A model generated the notes under the pieces. It did not search any database. It was not told the DNA's origin and saw nothing but the letters and a program-made list of their open reading frames with translations. 37,204 nt of DNA, taken from positions 1 to 37,204 of the forward strand of contig NZ_ULHE01000010.1 of assembly GCF_900519355.1 (NCBI RefSeq). The letters run 5' to 3'. The position numbers and the translations under genes are program-made. Position 1 is the stretch's first letter; every line of letters begins with the position of its first letter. Below are positions 7,940-18,101 of this stretch, piece after piece. Source of the DNA: Corynebacterium lactis. GTDB lineage: Bacteria; Actinomycetota; Actinomycetes; Mycobacteriales; Mycobacteriaceae.

Positions 7940-9028
7940 CTAGAATTTGGTACGGCCAGCGCGCCACTGAATGAGTGCCGGGATGACGTCCTCGACGCCC
8001 TCGACAACGATGAGGGCGTCGAGCAGCTCCTGGCGGATAAAGCCGGCCGCTACGACGCCGCGCAGCAGCTCGACGAGCGGATCCCAGAAGCCGCCCGCAC
8101 CGAGCAGGGCCACCGGCTTCGCATGAATGCCCAAGTGCTGCTGGGTCCACACCTCGAAGAATTCCTCCAGCGTGCCCGCGCCACCCGGCAGCGCCACGAA
8201 CGCGTCGCCCAGCTCGTACATGCGGGACTTGCGTTCGGCCATCGTGCCGACCGTCTCCAGTCGCGTCAGGCCGGTGTGCGAAATCTCCTTGTTGACCAGG
8301 ACTCCCGGGATGACCCCGACGGCCTCGCCACCGGCGTCCAGCGTCGCGTTGGCGACCGAGCCCATCAGCCCGATGGAGGCGCCACCGTAGACCAGCTCCA
8401 CGCGCTCGCGCCCCAGGGCAGTGCCTAGCTCCTCGGCAGTCTCACGCCACAGGTCGCGGTCGCCGAAACCCGAGCCGCAGAAGACCGTCACGGATTCCAG
8501 GACCCGCTCGGGGGCGATGCGCCCGGGTCCGGGCGACACGTGTTCCGTCCCCTGAGCGGCAGACTCAGCCCCGCTGCCAGAATCGGTCGCCCCGGTGGCC
8601 TCGGCCCGCAGCTTCGGCAGAGCATACTGCACCAGCATCGGCGCCAACTTTCCCGTCGGCAACCACGGGTCCACCCAGCGCAACTCCTCGATCTCGGCCT
8701 GCGGGGTCAGCGCCGCCAGCTCGGGCGTGAACTCGCCGACGTAGCGCAAGTGATGCCCGACGACCTCGAACCCCTCCTCGTTCGCGGCGGCCGCGCTGGC
8801 CTGCCCCCAGGGTCGTAGGGAGGAGATGTCGATAAGCAGGCCCAACTCCTCGGCGAGTTCGCGCGCGGCGGTGACCTCGGGGGCGTCGGTAGATTCGCCC
8901 GGCTCGAACTTGCCGCCCGGCAGCATGAACCGGTCGGTGCCGCGCTTGCGGACGCACAAAACCCGCCCCAGCGGGTCGGTCACCACGGCGGCTGCGACGA
9001 CGATGGAGCGGGTCTGTGCGGTGCTCAA
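7940..9028 (-). CDS. Nudix hydrolase - LOG family (TIGR00730) fusion protein
   Basis: This 362-residue protein joins two enzymes. Residues 1-135 are a Nudix domain: GGKFEPGE and RELAEELG match the Nudix box, but with about three extra residues between the conserved Glu and Arg. After a Gly/Ser/Ala-rich linker (about 140-165), residues 168-362 form a LOG domain with GGASIGLMG, MAERKSRM and PGGAGTLEEF (about 271-280). LOG proteins are cytokinin-type nucleoside 5'-monophosphate phosphoribohydrolases; Nudix enzymes hydrolyse nucleoside diphosphate derivatives. A joint role in cleaning up modified nucleotides is inference. The start is TTG, four bases after the emb stop, and its AAAGGAAGAG ribosome site overlaps the emb end, implying translation from the emb mRNA. 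Confidence 0.88.
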   Translation of the reverse strand: MSTAQTRSIVVAAAVVTDPLGRVLCVRKRGTDRFMLPGGKFEPGESTDAPEVTAARELAEELGLLIDISSLRPWGQASAAAANEEGFEVVGHHLRYVGEFTPELAALTPQAEIEELRWVDPWLPTGKLAPMLVQYALPKLRAEATGATDSGSGAESAAQGTEHVSPGPGRIAPERVLESVTVFCGSGFGDRDLWRETAEELGTALGRERVELVYGGASIGLMGSVANATLDAGGEAVGVIPGVLVNKEISHTGLTRLETVGTMAERKSRMYELGDAFVALPGGAGTLEEFFEVWTQQHLGIHAKPVALLGAGGFWDPLVELLRGVVAAGFIRQELLDALIVVEGVEDVIPALIQWRAGRTKF

Positions 9029-9032
9029 TTGG

Positions 9033-12000
9033 CTACTCTTCCTTTACGATCATCCGTCCGGGCTTGTACCAGCCCATCCGAGTCACGTCCTGGTAGTCAA
9101 TCTCGGCTACATCCGGCCTGACCTTATCCTTATTGGGACGCGGGGAGAGCTTCTCTACAGAACCCCAGTCACGAGCCCAATCATTGTTCAAATATGCGGG
9201 CACTGCAACCGACTCATTGACCGCGTCGGAGAAGCCCAGGGGGCCGCCACCGTCAGCAGACTGCCACATATCCGCGCCGACGACCTTGAGGCCACGGTCC
9301 GGCGTGATGCGGTACTTCGGCAACTCGGCCACGCCGGCGAAGTGATCGAAGGGGCGCTGGCAAGGGAACTGGAAGGCGACCGGCCAGTCCGGGATGGTCG
9401 GGGTCTCGGGAGGAATGACCTCGTTCAGCGGCTTGAGCTGCGCCAGGCGAGGCGGCGTCAGCGCCAGCCACTGGTCCTTAGACACGTCGTTGTCCTCGGC
9501 GACCAGGCGGACGGCGGTCGCGCCCTCCGGAATCTGATCGGTGGGGAAGCGCAGGTTACGCCAGGTCGGCGCCGGGCCAATGTCGATCGGCTCCGCCTCG
9601 CCGAGAACCTCGAAGCCACCGCCGGCCCGGGCGGCCATACTCGGCAACCAGCTTCTGGCCGGACTGCTTCACGCCGTTGATGTCGTGGTGGAAAATGCGA
9701 CCCGCGGCGGAGACGATCAGCAGAGGGTGCTGCTCATCGATGGCGGGAATCTCGAACCACGACGTCTCCAGAGCCGCCACTCGCTGCACCTTATCGGAGT
9801 AGGAGCCCAGCACCGGGACCTGCTTCGGATCCAGGCCGAAAGGAAGCTCCACGCGGGAGCCGTTGATACCGACCTCGTTGCGGGTTCCGCCCGCGGTGCC
9901 TGCGTTGGAACCGCCCTCGACAAGGTTTGCGTCCGGACCGTCCTTTTCATTCTTGGCGGTGCTGGACTGGCTCTTGTTGGTGTCAACCGCGTCGGCCGTC
10001 ATCTCTTCCGGAACGCCGTTCGGGGTAAAGCCGGCGTTTTCCTCGTTGGAGAGCAGGGACTGCTCCAGCGGAGTCCCGTCGACAGTCTTGAGGAAGCCCT
10101 GGTTAGCGTCGGGCTCCATGAGAACGTCGGCCGCCAAGTTACAGGTGTGGCCGGTCAGGGAACGCAGGTTGCCCGCCGCGATGGAGTACGCCGGGTACTG
10201 GCTGATGGCAGCCTTCGACAGGGAGGCCACAGCAAACAGCGCCACGAGCAGGGTGACCACAGCAATCGGGGACGCCGCGACGCCGTCATGCGGCGGGAGC
10301 GTGCCGACGGCTTCTTGCTGCCGTCCCGGTTGCCAAATTCCTGGACGAAGCTCATCACCGCGCCTGCGGCCAGCGTCAACAGGGCCAGCGCCAGAACGAT
10401 CGTGCCCGCCTGGATGCCCTTCAACTGGATGGTCTTGTCGTACCACGGCACTCCGTAGGACGAGACGTACCACCAGCCGTTGATGCCCATCAGCGAGAAG
10501 GCGAGGATGAAGATGAAACCGCCCGCGAACAGCAGCTGGTTGCGACGGTTGCCCGCTACCCAGTGGCTGATCGCCATGGCCGCAAGCGCTGCCAGCGCCG
10601 AGCCGATACCCGCGTAGACACCGAAGTGGTGGGTCCACTTCGTCGGGGTGAAGGTCAGGAAGAACATGGTGCCCAGGAACATGAACACCAGGCGTGCAGC
10701 CGGTCCCGCCAGCGCGCCGGGCACAGTCCGGTGGCGCAGCAGCGCAGCGATGGTGATGCCCAGGGAGGCCAGGGCGATCAGGACTGGGAAGCGGCGAGTG
10801 AAGGAACGTCGACGGACTGGAGCAGCAGCCAGTAGTAGCGGATGTACTCGTTGTACCAGGGCTCCGACGGCCCGATGATGCCGCGGACGCGGATGGATTC
10901 CATCACTGTTGCCAACGTCTGGTCGCCGAAGACGCCAACTAGGATTGCGGTGCCGGCCGCCAGGAATGGGGCGACCTGCATGGCCGGGGCCTTCCAACCG
11001 CCGCCGAGGGCCTTGTGCCGCTCCACGACGATGCGAACCAGCATCGGCAGGCCGGCGAGCAGAGCCGCGACGGCCATCAGGCCGGTCGGGCCGGACCCCA
11101 GAGACAGCGTTGCGATGACCACGCCGACGGCCGCGGGGAGCAGGCGTCGGGTAAGGATCGCACGCTCAATGAAAACCCAGGTCAGAAGGGAACCCAGCGC
11201 GATGACCGGCTCCGGGCGCAGGCCATTGTTGTACGGCAGCCAAAACGCCAGCAGCACGCCCGCCGCGGACCAGTAGGCGACGCGGCGCTTCGCGATGCCC
11301 TCGCCGAGGCGCGGGATGATCATGCGCGATACGACGAACCAGACAGTCAGCGCCGAGAGCAGCGCGGGCAGTCGCATCCACACCGACGACGTCGACACCT
11401 TGACCATCAGGGCCAGAAGGTCGTAATACGGGCTGCCAAAGGGCGATTCCGGGGCGCCGAACCAACGGTAGTAGTTGGCCATGTAGCCCGAGTGGTCGGA
11501 CACCCGGGCCATCGTGAAGATGTAGCCGTCATCGGAGGTGTTTGCACCGACGAAGTGCCAGATCACCAGCACGGCGCCGACAAGGAAGTCCAGCGGAGTC
11601 GGCTTCAGGGCGTTGCGCTTGAACAGCGGGGTGAACTTGGTGCCGTCGATGCGGTCAATCAGGCCGACCGCGACCAGGGACGCGAGGGTTGCCAGCAGGC
11701 CCAGGAACATGACGATGTACTTCACCACCGTTGGGTGGGAGGTGTATCGGGAGTCAATATTCATGTGGACGCTCAGGCCGTCGGCTACGGCCTTCGCGGC
11801 GTCACCGTCGGCGCGCAAGTCGGTGTAAAAGCCGGTGACCTGCGGGCGGACGTCGCTGTCCTCGGTCTTGGACAATGCCTTGCCGGACTTGTCCGTCACG
11901 CCTGGCACGGTCGCCGTCGTTCCGTTCGCGTCCGAGCGGATCTGCAGGACCTTGTCGGTGTTGGCCTTGACCTCATCAGAAGTGATGCTGAGAAGGACGC

Positions 12001-12424
12001 TGTCACGCAGAATCACGTCCACGCTCGTGTCCGTGGACCGGATCAGCATTCCGCGTTCGGTCGGCTTTTCCGCGGTCGGGGGGATCGTCGACAGGAGTGT
12101 GCTGCGATCCTTGGGTAATTGCTCGACCAGGTTCAGCGGGATGTCAATGGCAAGATCCAGCGGAGCCTGCGCCATCAGGGGTGCATCAACCGAGTTAAGC
12201 GTTCCCCGCTGGGGCCACGAAACGGAGGACTGCGTACTGACGACCGGGAGGAACGGCGTGATGACGAAGCACAAAAAGCCCACGATGCCAGCAATAATTG
12301 CCGTCCATCGAATGAGCGGTGTGGGCTTCGGGCCGTCCATCGGAGGTCTCTCAACCAGGTCGATGGTCACGTCGGGTTCGCCCTCGTCAGAGCTTCCTTT
12401 GATTTCCTTAGTTTCGGCAGTCAC
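9033..12424 (-). CDS. emb: Emb-type arabinosyltransferase (frame broken at three points)
   Basis: This is a decaprenyl-phosphoryl-arabinose-dependent GT-C arabinosyltransferase that extends cell-wall arabinan, the ethambutol target family. The four frame segments sum to about 1130 residues, normal for Emb. The N-terminal half shows a TM segment, an extracellular domain, and the catalytic-loop DDGYIFTMAR (Asp298-Asp299). Further TMs follow (for example FMFLGTMFFLTFTPTKWTHH), then a periplasmic C-terminal domain. The start is GTG with TAGAAT eight bases upstream, so probably leaderless. Frame breaks are one base lost near 10807, one lost between about 10262 and 10300, and one gained near 9629-9633. 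All three lie in or beside G/C-rich stretches, and the protein resumes cleanly after each, so I favour sequencing errors over a pseudogene. Confidence 0.9.
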
Positions 12425-12478
12425 AAGGAAAAATTCTACGGTACAAAACCATTCTTAGAGTCTTGCAACGCGGGAAAA

Positions 12479-12493
12479 GTGATAAATAATCAC
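12479..12493. promoter_or_regulatory. Palindrome in the aftA-emb gap
   Basis: GTGATAAATAATCAC is a 15-bp dyad with 5-bp arms in an AT-rich 83-bp gap upstream of emb. It could be an operator. It resembles a GlxR site but has seven rather than six central bases. Confidence 0.25.
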
Positions 12494-12507
12494 ATTGGTA
12501 ACAGAAA

Positions 12508-14507
12508 TCACTTCCGCACCGCGACGACGAATGGTCCCACCTGCTTCAAGTCCCAGTGTTTCGCAAGTGCGGCACGGTCAAAAGCGAGGTCGCGGAAGAT
12601 GACATTTGGGTTATTCGGATAAATATCGTCCGCGATATCCAACGTCAGCGGACCCGCCTCGCCTGCGGAGCCATTGCCGTCGGATCCGCTACCGGAGCCA
12701 GGCTTCGCCTCTCCCCGCAGCACGATCGCGTCCGGGCCCTTCCACGGAGCCGCATCCATCGCGGCGATCAACTCGTCCGGGTCCTTGATCTTCGACCACT
12801 GCTCAAGAGCCTCATTGCGGCGGTCGAACTCGCCCAGGGGATTCGCGTAGTGGCTGGTCAACGCCTGGAACGAGTACCACGGGTAAAGCGCCTGGAAGTT
12901 CTTCTCGTCCGAGAGCACTACCGTTTGGCTCGGCACCAGCCCGGCATCGCGCAGCGTCTGATCGACCTGCGCGTACCACGCACCGGAGTTGGGCGCGAAG
13001 CGATCCGAGCGCTCCCCATTGCCGTCCGTGTCCGTGTGGGCTAGGTCGATGGCGCCGTGGAGCTTGTTCGGAATCGACTGCGCGTAGCCAATGCCCGCGA
13101 GCAGCAGCAGCGCTGCCAGCACCGTCGTCACCTTGCGAGCTACCACCGGCGAGGAGGCTTGAGGCCAATACCTCTCGACGCCGTTGAGGCGGGCGTCGGC
13201 AAGCGCGAAAACGCCCGCGGTCAGTAGCATGAAAGTAATCGGCGCGGCCAGGCGGAAGCCCAGCAGCGTTTGGCCCATCAGCGTCGCGATCATCGACGCG
13301 ACCGTCCAGCCGTAGAGAACCAGCGTGGCCAGCCCCAGCGCGCGGGCGTCCGGCTCGGTGGCGCGGACAAGGAGCCACACCACGCCGATGAAGCAGAGCA
13401 CGCCAATCACGCTCGCGGCGAACATCGGCAGGTAGAGTTGAGCGCCGTCCGCGGGCAGGTAATGCGTGGCCGTCGCGCCGGAGCGCGGCGCGCCCGTCAG
13501 GACTGCCCACACGTACGGGCCCCACACGCTCGCCGCGATGACCATGGAACCGACGCCCATCACAACCAGGCGCAGCACGGGCATCCAACTGCGTGCCGAC
13601 GCCCACGCCACCACGGCCAGGGCAATCACGATCAGGGCACCCACGCCGGTGTGCAGGGTGTAGAAGGTGGCGGAGATGCCGAGAAAAACGATCACGCCAA
13701 TCATGGCGGACCAGGCGCCGCCGAGGCCTCGCCAGGCCATCACGGACATGGCGGGCAGGCCCATCGCGACGGCCGCGGCGTAGGGCTCGTCCGCGACAGT
13801 GGCCAGGGCGACGGCGGTCGTGACCAGGGCAATTCCCGTGGCTACGGGCAGGGAGCCGCCGAGGCGCTGCCACACGGGAACGAGCATGCAGCCCGCGGCG
13901 GCAAGGGTCATCAGGGCCCACGGCTGGAACACCGCCCAGCCGGGGATGCCCAGCAGGTTGGCCAGGCGTCCGCCCAGGAAGAACCATCCGGCCGGTAATA
14001 GGAGGCGACGTCGATGTAGGACATGTCGTGCAGCCCGAACTCGGATGCCATGCGGGTCAGGTACTCGGTGCGGAACTCCTGGTCGACCGACAGTCCGTCG
14101 AGCCAGAGTTTGGTGGAGCCCAGTGGCAGGCCGACCGCGGCTACGACGAGCGCGGCCGGGGAGAGATAGGACACCAGGTAGGTGGTCCAGGTCAGCCAGC
14201 GGGGGCGGTTGTCCTTGCCCTTCGTGGCGAAGTAGTACAGCAGGACCGTGGTTGTGGCGAGGACGACAACGATTGTCGCGGTCGCCACGGCGCGGGTCAG
14301 TTGCGAGCCGCCGAAAGCGGGCAGCGAGAGCCGGTGCAGGACGAACCAGGCCGCGAGTGCGGAGGTGGCGCCACCGAAAAGGGCTGCGATCAGGCCGATG
14401 AGGGCGGATTTGAGGGAGAGCTGGTCGTCGTCGAAGATCTCGTAGCGATCCTCGTCAACGAAGAGGGGCTCCTGCCTCTTGGTGTTCGTTTCCTGCTTGG
14501 CAACCAT
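12508..14507 (-). CDS. aftA: AftA galactan 5-O-arabinofuranosyltransferase (one frame break)
   Basis: This membrane GT-C enzyme transfers the first arabinofuranosyl residue from decaprenyl-phosphoryl-arabinose to galactan. It has about 666 residues over two frames, with many hydrophobic helices (ALIGLIAALFGGATSALAAWF onward) and a C-terminal soluble domain ending LKQVGPFVVAVRK. MSYIDVASYY leads into the family's PAGWFFLGGR block only after a one-base correction: near 13994-13995 a CCC run appears to have lost one C. The position between dprE2 and emb matches mycobacteria. ATG 14507 has no ribosome site; GACACT seven bases upstream suggests a leaderless mRNA. The repeated 11-mer occurs at 13194. 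Confidence 0.9.
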
Positions 14508-14543
14508 GCTTTTAAGTGTCGCACAGGTTCGGCCCCTGAAACG

Positions 14544-14613
14544 ACTGTAGCCCTCGCTCGTGACTTTAGAGCAGCCGATAGCGAGGGCTACAGTCACGAA
14601 CGAGGGCTACAGT
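14544..14613. repeat. 22-bp inverted repeat with a third half-arm
   Basis: The arm at 14544-14565 (core GTAGCCCTCGCTCGTGAC) is repeated in reverse complement at 14592-14613 with one mismatch. A partial extra right arm, CGAGGGCTACAGT, at 14582-14594 duplicates 14601-14613. Two mutually exclusive hairpins are therefore possible. It sits between dprE2 and aftA without a T tract. Confidence 0.7.
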
Positions 14614-14672
14614 GCGAACAATGCTGCGTGCAATGTTGCAAGCAGCCTAGAGAAAGCGCGAGAAAGCGCCGC

Positions 14673-15434
14673 CTAGATCGGCAGCTTCTTGAAGATCGGG
14701 CGCGGGATGTGCTTCAGAATCATCATCACGGCCTGGAATGCCGGCGGAGCCCACACCAGGGTCTTGCCCGCCTCAACGGACTTGACCGCCAGCTTGGCGA
14801 CGTCTTCCTTGTTCACAGTCAGCGGCGCCTCGTCGACGTCGGCAGACATGCGGGTGCGAACCTGGCCCGGGCGGATGACCAGGGTCTTGACGCCGTACTC
14901 CTCCAGGGCCTCGCCGAGGTTCAGGAAGAAGCCGTCCAGGCCGGCCTTCGTGGAGCCGTAGACGAAGTTGGAGCGGCGCACGCGCTCGCCCGCGACGGAG
15001 GACATGGCAATGAACTGGCCGTGGCCCTGCGCCTTGAACTTCTGGCCCACCAGGACACCCATGGACATCGCGCCGGTGTAGTTGATATTCGCTGCCAGGA
15101 CCGCCTTGCGCTGGTTCTGCCACAGCTCCTCGGCGTCACCGAGCATGCCGAAGGCGACGATGCAGATGTCGACGTCGCCGTCGGCAAACGCCTTGTCGAC
15201 GACGGCCGGGTGGGAGTCGAAGTCGGTGGCGTCGAAGTCGAGGGTGACGACCTCGGAAGCACCGGCGGCCTTCATCTTCGCCTCGGAATCCTCGCGCAAC
15301 GGGTCGTTCGGCAGGGAGGCCAGGATGACCTTGGCCGGGCCCTTCTTCAGGAACTCCGCGGTGATGGCCAGGCCGATTTCGCTGGTGCCACCGAGGAGCA
15401 GGATGGACTGGGGAACGCCAACGGCGTTAATCAT
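14673..15434 (-). CDS. dprE2: DprE2, decaprenylphosphoryl-2-keto-erythro-pentose reductase
   Basis: This 253-residue short-chain dehydrogenase carries out the second half of the DprE1/DprE2 epimerisation, reducing the keto intermediate to decaprenyl-phosphoryl-arabinose with NADH. The Rossmann motif is LLGGTSEIG (about residues 13-21). The catalytic Ser is in MSSVAGER, and Tyr and Lys are in YGSTKAG. The RPGQVRTRM segment is typical of DprE2. The length is normal. The start ATG has AAAGGA nine bases upstream. It lies 64 bases after dprE1 on the same strand, so they are probably co-transcribed. Confidence 0.95.
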   Translation of the reverse strand: MINAVGVPQSILLLGGTSEIGLAITAEFLKKGPAKVILASLPNDPLREDSEAKMKAAGASEVVTLDFDATDFDSHPAVVDKAFADGDVDICIVAFGMLGDAEELWQNQRKAVLAANINYTGAMSMGVLVGQKFKAQGHGQFIAMSSVAGERVRRSNFVYGSTKAGLDGFFLNLGEALEEYGVKTLVIRPGQVRTRMSADVDEAPLTVNKEDVAKLAVKSVEAGKTLVWAPPAFQAVMMILKHIPRPIFKKLPI

Positions 15435-15498
15435 AAGAATTGATCCTTTCGACGGTTGCTCCGCGGGAAATCCCGCGGAAACCGGGTTCCAGTTAGCG

Positions 15499-16968
15499 TT
15501 ACTTCAGCTCCAGGCGGCGGGACATGTCCGACGCGAAGACGCCGTTCGGGTCGATAGCGTTGCGGGTGTCCAGCCAGCTCTGCATCTCCGGGTACATCTG
15601 GTGGAAGTTCGCCGCGGAGGTGCGGGACTCCTTCGCCAGGTACAGGCGGCCGCCGAACTCCATCACGCGCTTGTCCAGGTCGTCCAGGAAGTCGCCGAGG
15701 CCGGCCTTGATCGGGAAGTCGACGCAGACGTTCCAACCCGGCATCGGGTAGGACAGCGGCGCCTTGTTGCCCTCGCCGAAGAGCTTGAACACGTTCAGGG
15801 CCGAGTAGTGGCCCGACTTCTGGATATCGCGGACGATGCCCTTGAACGGCTCGACGGCCTCGCGCGGAACCACGAACTGGTACTGCAGGAAGCCCTTCTT
15901 GCCGTAGCCGCGGTTCCACTCGCCGATCAGGTCGAGCGGCTGGTAGAACTGCGTCAGGTTCTGGATCTTGTTCTTGTACGTGCCCGACTTGATCCACCAC
16001 AGCTCGCCGATGGTGATCATGGACAGCTTGTTCATGGTGAAGGACGGGAAAATGTCCGGCACGGTCACCAGCTGCGGGGCGTTGAACTTCAGCGGGTCCT
16101 TCGCCAGCTTCGGGGCCAGCTCCTCCAGCTGCGCCAGCGTCGCCAGCGAGCCGCGGGAAATCGCGGCGCGGCCCAGCTTCGGCTCCGGCGAGATGGCATC
16201 GAACCACGCCGAGGAGTAGGTGAAGTTGGACTCTGAGCCGTCCGAGTGGAACTCGATGGTCTCGTCCAGAGTGTGGGTCATGTCGCCGTCGGCGATGAAG
16301 TAGGCCGTCTCGGTCTTGGTCATCTTGATCCGGGCGCGGACGATGATGCCGGTCAGGCCCATGCCGCCGACGGTCGCCCAGAACAGCGAGCCGTCCGGGT
16401 CATCCGCGGAGCCCTCCGGCTCCAGGTGCAGGATGCGGCCGTCGGCGACCAGCAGCTCCATGCTGAGCACGTGGTTGCCGAAGGAACCGGCCGAGTGGTG
16501 GTTCTTGCCGTGAATGTCCGGGCCAATTGCGCCACCGATGGTGACCTGGCGGGTGCCCGGCAGCACCGGAACCCACAGGCCGTAGGGGAGAGCGGCCTTC
16601 ATCAGCTGGTCCAGGGTCACGCCACCGTCGACGTCGACGATTGCGGACTCCTGGTCGATCGAGTGGATGTGGTTGAGCTTCTGCATATCGACGACCAGGC
16701 CGCCCGAGTTCTGGGCGGGGTCGCCGTAGGAGCGGCCCATGCCACGGGCGATGATGCCGCGGCGCAGGTGGTCCGGCTTGTCCGAGTTCTGGTCGGCCAC
16801 AGCCTTGACGGCATTGACGATCTCTTCCAAGTCCGGCGTCGACAGCACCTGGGACTTAGCGGGGGCGGTACGACCCCAACCGGTGAGGGTCCTGGCTTCT
16901 GTGTGTACGGCTCCGTAGGCACCGGTCGAAGCTTCGGTGCTGGACTTGCCGTTATTGTTAGTGGACAT
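15499..16968 (-). CDS. dprE1: DprE1, decaprenylphosphoryl-beta-D-ribose 2'-oxidase
   Basis: This 489-residue FAD oxidase oxidises decaprenyl-phosphoryl-ribose to the 2-keto intermediate. The VAO-type FAD domain includes [15 protein letters not shown] and PDIHGKNHH. The cysteine equivalent to M. tuberculosis Cys387, attacked by benzothiazinones, is retained in [11 protein letters not shown] (Cys415), and the equivalent of Lys418 is present in RLYLAKESR. The C-terminus [12 protein letters not shown] is family-typical. ATG 16968 follows a TAGCCT box by seven bases, so it is leaderless; the TTG one codon upstream is less likely. First gene of the dprE1-dprE2-aftA-emb-LOG minus-strand run. Confidence 0.96.
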   Translation of the reverse strand: MSTNNNGKSSTEASTGAYGAVHTEARTLTGWGRTAPAKSQVLSTPDLEEIVNAVKAVADQNSDKPDHLRRGIIARGMGRSYGDPAQNSGGLVVDMQKLNHIHSIDQESAIVDVDGGVTLDQLMKAALPYGLWVPVLPGTRQVTIGGAIGPDIHGKNHHSAGSFGNHVLSMELLVADGRILHLEPEGSADDPDGSLFWATVGGMGLTGIIVRARIKMTKTETAYFIADGDMTHTLDETIEFHSDGSESNFTYSSAWFDAISPEPKLGRAAISRGSLATLAQLEELAPKLAKDPLKFNAPQLVTVPDIFPSFTMNKLSMITIGELWWIKSGTYKNKIQNLTQFYQPLDLIGEWNRGYGKKGFLQYQFVVPREAVEPFKGIVRDIQKSGHYSALNVFKLFGEGNKAPLSYPMPGWNVCVDFPIKAGLGDFLDDLDKRVMEFGGRLYLAKESRTSAANFHQMYPEMQSWLDTRNAIDPNGVFASDMSRRLELK

Positions 16969-16975
16969 CAACGCC

Positions 16976-16981
16976 AGGCTA
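16976..16981 (-). promoter_or_regulatory. -10 box for leaderless dprE1 mRNA
   Basis: TAGCCT on the minus strand lies seven bases before ATG 16968, with no Shine-Dalgarno between. It is the likely main promoter of the arabinan operon. Confidence 0.6.
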
Positions 16982-17009
16982 CCCCTTTGCGCCGGGGCAG
17001 TCTTCTAGA

Positions 17010-17034
17010 AACACCACCGAAAAACGGAGGTGTT
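17010..17034 (-). terminator. Hairpin downstream of the small 75-residue gene
   Basis: AACACCACCG pairs with CGGAGGTGTT (one A/A mismatch) around an AAAAA loop. It lies between the 17099-17326 gene and the dprE1 promoter. The tail is only weakly T-rich on the minus strand. Confidence 0.5.
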
Positions 17035-17098
17035 CGTCACCTTGGGGCCGTCGTAAAGCGCGTCGAACTGGGGCGACGGGCAGCTGCTCGCGGGCGGA

Positions 17099-17326
17099 CT
17101 ACAGATCCATAATGCGGCGGATTTCCTCTGGCAGCATTTCCTGCGAGGTGATCTGCGGCCCGTTGTAGGCCTCGAGCGCGCGGTAGACCTTGGCGCGTTC
17201 CATGCTGTCGAGCATGGGCAGTTCCTCGGCGAAGAGCATCACCATCTGGTTCGACAGCGGAGTGTGGGTGTACTCGGCCGCGATGTTGATCTTCTCCTGC
17301 GGCTGCTTCTTGAGGAATTTGAACAT
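17099..17326 (-). CDS. Small conserved-looking protein, 75 residues
   Basis: I do not recognise a named family. The protein is soluble, begins MFKFLKKQPQEK, and continues with amphipathic stretches (MVMLFAEELPMLDSMERAKV) ending PEEIRRIMDL; it looks all-helical. Coding status is supported by a TAACCT box seven bases before its ATG (leaderless) and by a hairpin downstream. Its promoter faces a divergent TANNNT box for the 17385 gene about 32 bp away, so the two may share control. Confidence 0.7.
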   Translation of the reverse strand: MFKFLKKQPQEKINIAAEYTHTPLSNQMVMLFAEELPMLDSMERAKVYRALEAYNGPQITSQEMLPEEIRRIMDL

Positions 17327-17333
17327 GCGCTAT

Positions 17334-17377
17334 AGGTTACTCCGCCTGCTACCTCGGTCTGGTCGGCGCGTTAACAT
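17334..17377. promoter_or_regulatory. Divergent pair of leaderless -10 boxes
   Basis: The minus-strand TAACCT (17334-17339) is seven bases from ATG 17326, and the plus-strand TAACAT (17372-17377) is seven bases from ATG 17385. The two start points are under 60 bp apart. Confidence 0.6.
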
Positions 17378-17384
17378 CGGACGC

Positions 17385-17987
17385 ATGACCGACGCACCTG
17401 TCCCGCAGCCCGCCCCGCCGACGCTCGCCATTGTCAGCGCGACCTCGCCCGTCGTGGTGTGGCACGTGGAGCTCTCGCCGTCTCTGACCGGCGATCGCCT
17501 CTCGGGCGCGTGGCTTATCGATCCGCTTGCCGACGACGCCTCGGACGTCCTCCCTAACCTGCTGCGGGGCTGCTCCGTGGCGGTTTTGGGGGCTCGGAGC
17601 GAAGGCGAGGTGGGAGACGCGGCTGGCCTGGTGCGCGCCGCGGTCGAGAGCTCGGGGTCGCAGGTGGTGGACCTGGCTGCGAGCGTTGCCGCGATCCGCG
17701 ATCACGTGGCGGAGCTGAAGGACGCGGTGAGGCAGGAGAAGTCCAAGCCGGGCAAGGAGAAGCTGACGGAGCCGAGGTTCCCCAGGGTCTCCGAGGTGGA
17801 GGTTATCGACTTTCCGCACGTCGGCGAGGAGGTCGCCGGGCCGGTGCTGGGGCTGGCCCGCGGCGTGGAGAAGCTGATTGAGGAGTGGGCGGCGGTGGAG
17901 TCGCAGCGCATCCGCCGCAAGTACCTGCACGAGCCGTGGGGGAAGGACGCGCGGCAGTTGCCGTTGGTGGCCGCTGCGGCGGGGTAA
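17385..17987 (+). CDS. Protein of unknown function, 200 residues
   Basis: I do not recognise the family. The N-terminal half is Ala/Val-rich and mixed alpha/beta in appearance (LAIVSATSPVVVWHVEL, GAWLIDPLADDASDVL). A Lys/Glu-rich central segment (AELKDAVRQEKSKPGKEKL) may be a short coiled coil. The C-terminus is basic, RIRRKYLHEPWGK. There is no signal peptide or membrane helix. The start at ATG 17385 rests on the leaderless -10 box; the longer frame back to 17190 is antisense to the neighbouring gene. The repeated 11-mer lies at 17525. Confidence 0.7.
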   Translation: MTDAPVPQPAPPTLAIVSATSPVVVWHVELSPSLTGDRLSGAWLIDPLADDASDVLPNLLRGCSVAVLGARSEGEVGDAAGLVRAAVESSGSQVVDLAASVAAIRDHVAELKDAVRQEKSKPGKEKLTEPRFPRVSEVEVIDFPHVGEEVAGPVLGLARGVEKLIEEWAAVESQRIRRKYLHEPWGKDARQLPLVAAAAG

Positions 17988-18088
17988 GCCGAGGCCGAGA
18001 AGCCCGAGGCGGTCCGAGTTGCCGCGGCCGAGCAGGCGGCGCCATTGTAACCACTTTTTGCCACTGCGCCCAGCTTGTTTTTCCTGCG

Positions 18089-18094
18089 TACGCT
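18089..18094 (+). promoter_or_regulatory. -10 box for leaderless pRiA4b-like gene
   Basis: TACGCT is seven bases before ATG 18102. This selects that ATG over the in-frame start at 18075. Confidence 0.55.
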
Positions 18095-18101
18095 TGGGGC
18101 C

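Noticed and set aside
12479..12493. GlxR (cAMP-receptor) site
   Set aside because: GTGA and TCAC are separated by seven bases, not the six of the GlxR consensus; kept only as a generic palindrome.
14028..15443. 471-residue plus-strand frame over aftA/dprE2
   Set aside because: It is antisense to dprE2 and aftA and crosses the intergenic inverted repeat; no recognisable domain.
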